Assembly (NCBI GenBank): GCA_031394025.1
Contig: JANMWO010000242.1
Span: 1 to 6,331, forward strand
From: JANXSF01 sp031394025
GTDB taxonomy: Bacteria; Acidobacteriota; Terriglobia; Bryobacterales; Bryobacteraceae
Direction of reading: 5' to 3'
Length of the DNA stretch: 6,331 nucleotides
The position numbers and the translations under genes were made by a program. Numbering within the stretch: the first letter of the stretch is position 1; each line of letters starts with the position of its first letter. Shown one piece after another: positions 5,711-6,331 of the stretch. A model generated the notes under the pieces. That model ran no database searches and was not told the origin of the DNA. It worked only from the letters and a program-made list of their open reading frames with translations.

Positions 5711-6331
5711 CGCGCTTGCAGTAAGCTGCTGGGCAGCAGACTGGCAAAAAGTTGAGGCTACAGAGCCCCACATGGGCACGCTATTTCGCATTGTTGTTTA
5801 CACTCAGAATGAAACAGCAGCCCGGGTGGCCATGGGTCAGGCTTTCCAGCGCGCGGCGCAACTGGATCAAACCCTTTCCGATTACAAGCCCGATAGCGAA
5901 CTGAACACGTTATGTCGGACTGCGTACCTTAAGCCAGTGAAAGTGTCCGACGATTTATTTCGAGTGGTAGCAGCGTCGCTGCGTATCGCCAGGCAAACCA
6001 ACGGAGCGTTCGATATTACGCTGGGTCCGCTGACGCACCAATGGCGCTACGCAAGGAAAGTGGGACAGCTTCCATCACGAACCGATGTGGAAGAAGCCCG
6101 TCAACGGACATCCTACAAGAAGGTCCAGATCAACCGCAGATACCAGACCATCCAATTGATGCAGGAAAATATGCAATTGGATTTAGGGGGAATCGCCAAA
6201 GGTTATGCTGCCGATCAGATGCTGGAAGCACTGGTTGCCGCAGGGTTCCCGCGTGCATTGGTGGCAGCTTCTGGTGACATCCGGGTGGGCGATGCTCCCC
6301 CTGGCCGTGCCGGTTGGAAAGTGCAACTGCA
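5688..6331 (+). CDS. apbE: FAD:protein FMN transferase (ApbE family), 3' end outside window
   Basis: ApbE enzymes move FMN from FAD onto a Thr or Ser of target flavoproteins outside the cytoplasmic membrane, using magnesium. The frame is open from the overlap to the right edge: 214 codons, about two thirds of the usual length. Family blocks appear in order: H28-M-G-T near the N-terminus, LSDYKPDSELNTL (63-75), NGAFDITLGPL (105-115), LDLGGIAKGYAADQ (164-177) and AASGDIRVGDAPPG (193-206). No ATG precedes the HMGT block. A GTG at 5688, or the TTG at 5691, gives a signal peptide (MLKWIVTSALAVSCWAA), with GGA at 5679-5681 as a weak ribosome site. C14 follows A-V-S, a poor lipobox, so either a lipoprotein or cleavage after WAA is possible. 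The start lies inside the SUMF1 gene (23-base overlap), pointing to translational coupling. The C-terminal part is not visible. Confidence 0.9.
   Translation, partial: MLKWIVTSALAVSCWAADWQKVEATEPHMGTLFRIVVYTQNETAARVAMGQAFQRAAQLDQTLSDYKPDSELNTLCRTAYLKPVKVSDDLFRVVAASLRIARQTNGAFDITLGPLTHQWRYARKVGQLPSRTDVEEARQRTSYKKVQINRRYQTIQLMQENMQLDLGGIAKGYAADQMLEALVAAGFPRALVAASGDIRVGDAPPGRAGWKVQL

Noticed and set aside
6041..6277. 78-codon plus-strand open frame with its own ATG
   Set aside because: It is out of frame with, and fully inside, the ApbE coding region, whose frame carries all the conserved motifs.

Overview
The window looks like chromosomal DNA of an acidobacterium, most likely of the Bryobacterales/Solibacter group. 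This is an inference from gene content and protein style: paired secreted M16 peptidases, a Tat-exported Gfo/Idh/MocA oxidoreductase, a Planctomycetes/Acidobacteria-type cytochrome c domain fused to a SUMF1 domain, and dispersed palindromic repeats of a kind I recall from such genomes. Base composition is moderate (roughly half G+C by eye) and even across the window. No tRNA, rRNA, CRISPR array or transposase is visible, and no gene-free stretch exceeds 300 bases.

Layout. (1) 1-234, plus strand: the 3' end of a gene entering from the left, resembling the C-terminus of a GH10 (xylanase-type) glycoside hydrolase. (2) 235-326: a convergent intergenic gap almost filled by a long, near-perfect inverted repeat built from GCAGAT units. 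(3) 327-3019, minus strand: two overlapping M16 peptidase genes. The first-transcribed gene (3019-1709) carries the complete HxxEH...E zinc site. The second (1712-327) lacks it but keeps the Arg/Tyr pair of non-catalytic partners, so the two probably form a heterodimeric periplasmic protease. (4) 3020-3051: a short divergent intergenic region that is an imperfect palindrome and places the two ATG codons in mirror positions. (5) 3052-6331, plus strand: a probable three-gene operon, consisting of a Tat-signal Gfo/Idh/MocA oxidoreductase, a secreted cytochrome c-SUMF1 fusion, and an ApbE-type FAD:protein FMN transferase that runs off the right edge.

How it fits together. All five well-covered products carry apparent export signals or belong to exported families, so the window encodes cell-envelope functions. 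The plus-strand operon puts an NAD(P)-type oxidoreductase, a heme protein and a flavin-attaching enzyme together. That suggests an envelope redox pathway, but the substrate cannot be read from the sequence. The ApbE gene starts at a non-ATG codon inside the end of the SUMF1 gene. A second repeat, a 22-base perfect palindrome, lies within the 5' coding end of the SUMF1 gene and is apparently translated into the front of its signal peptide.
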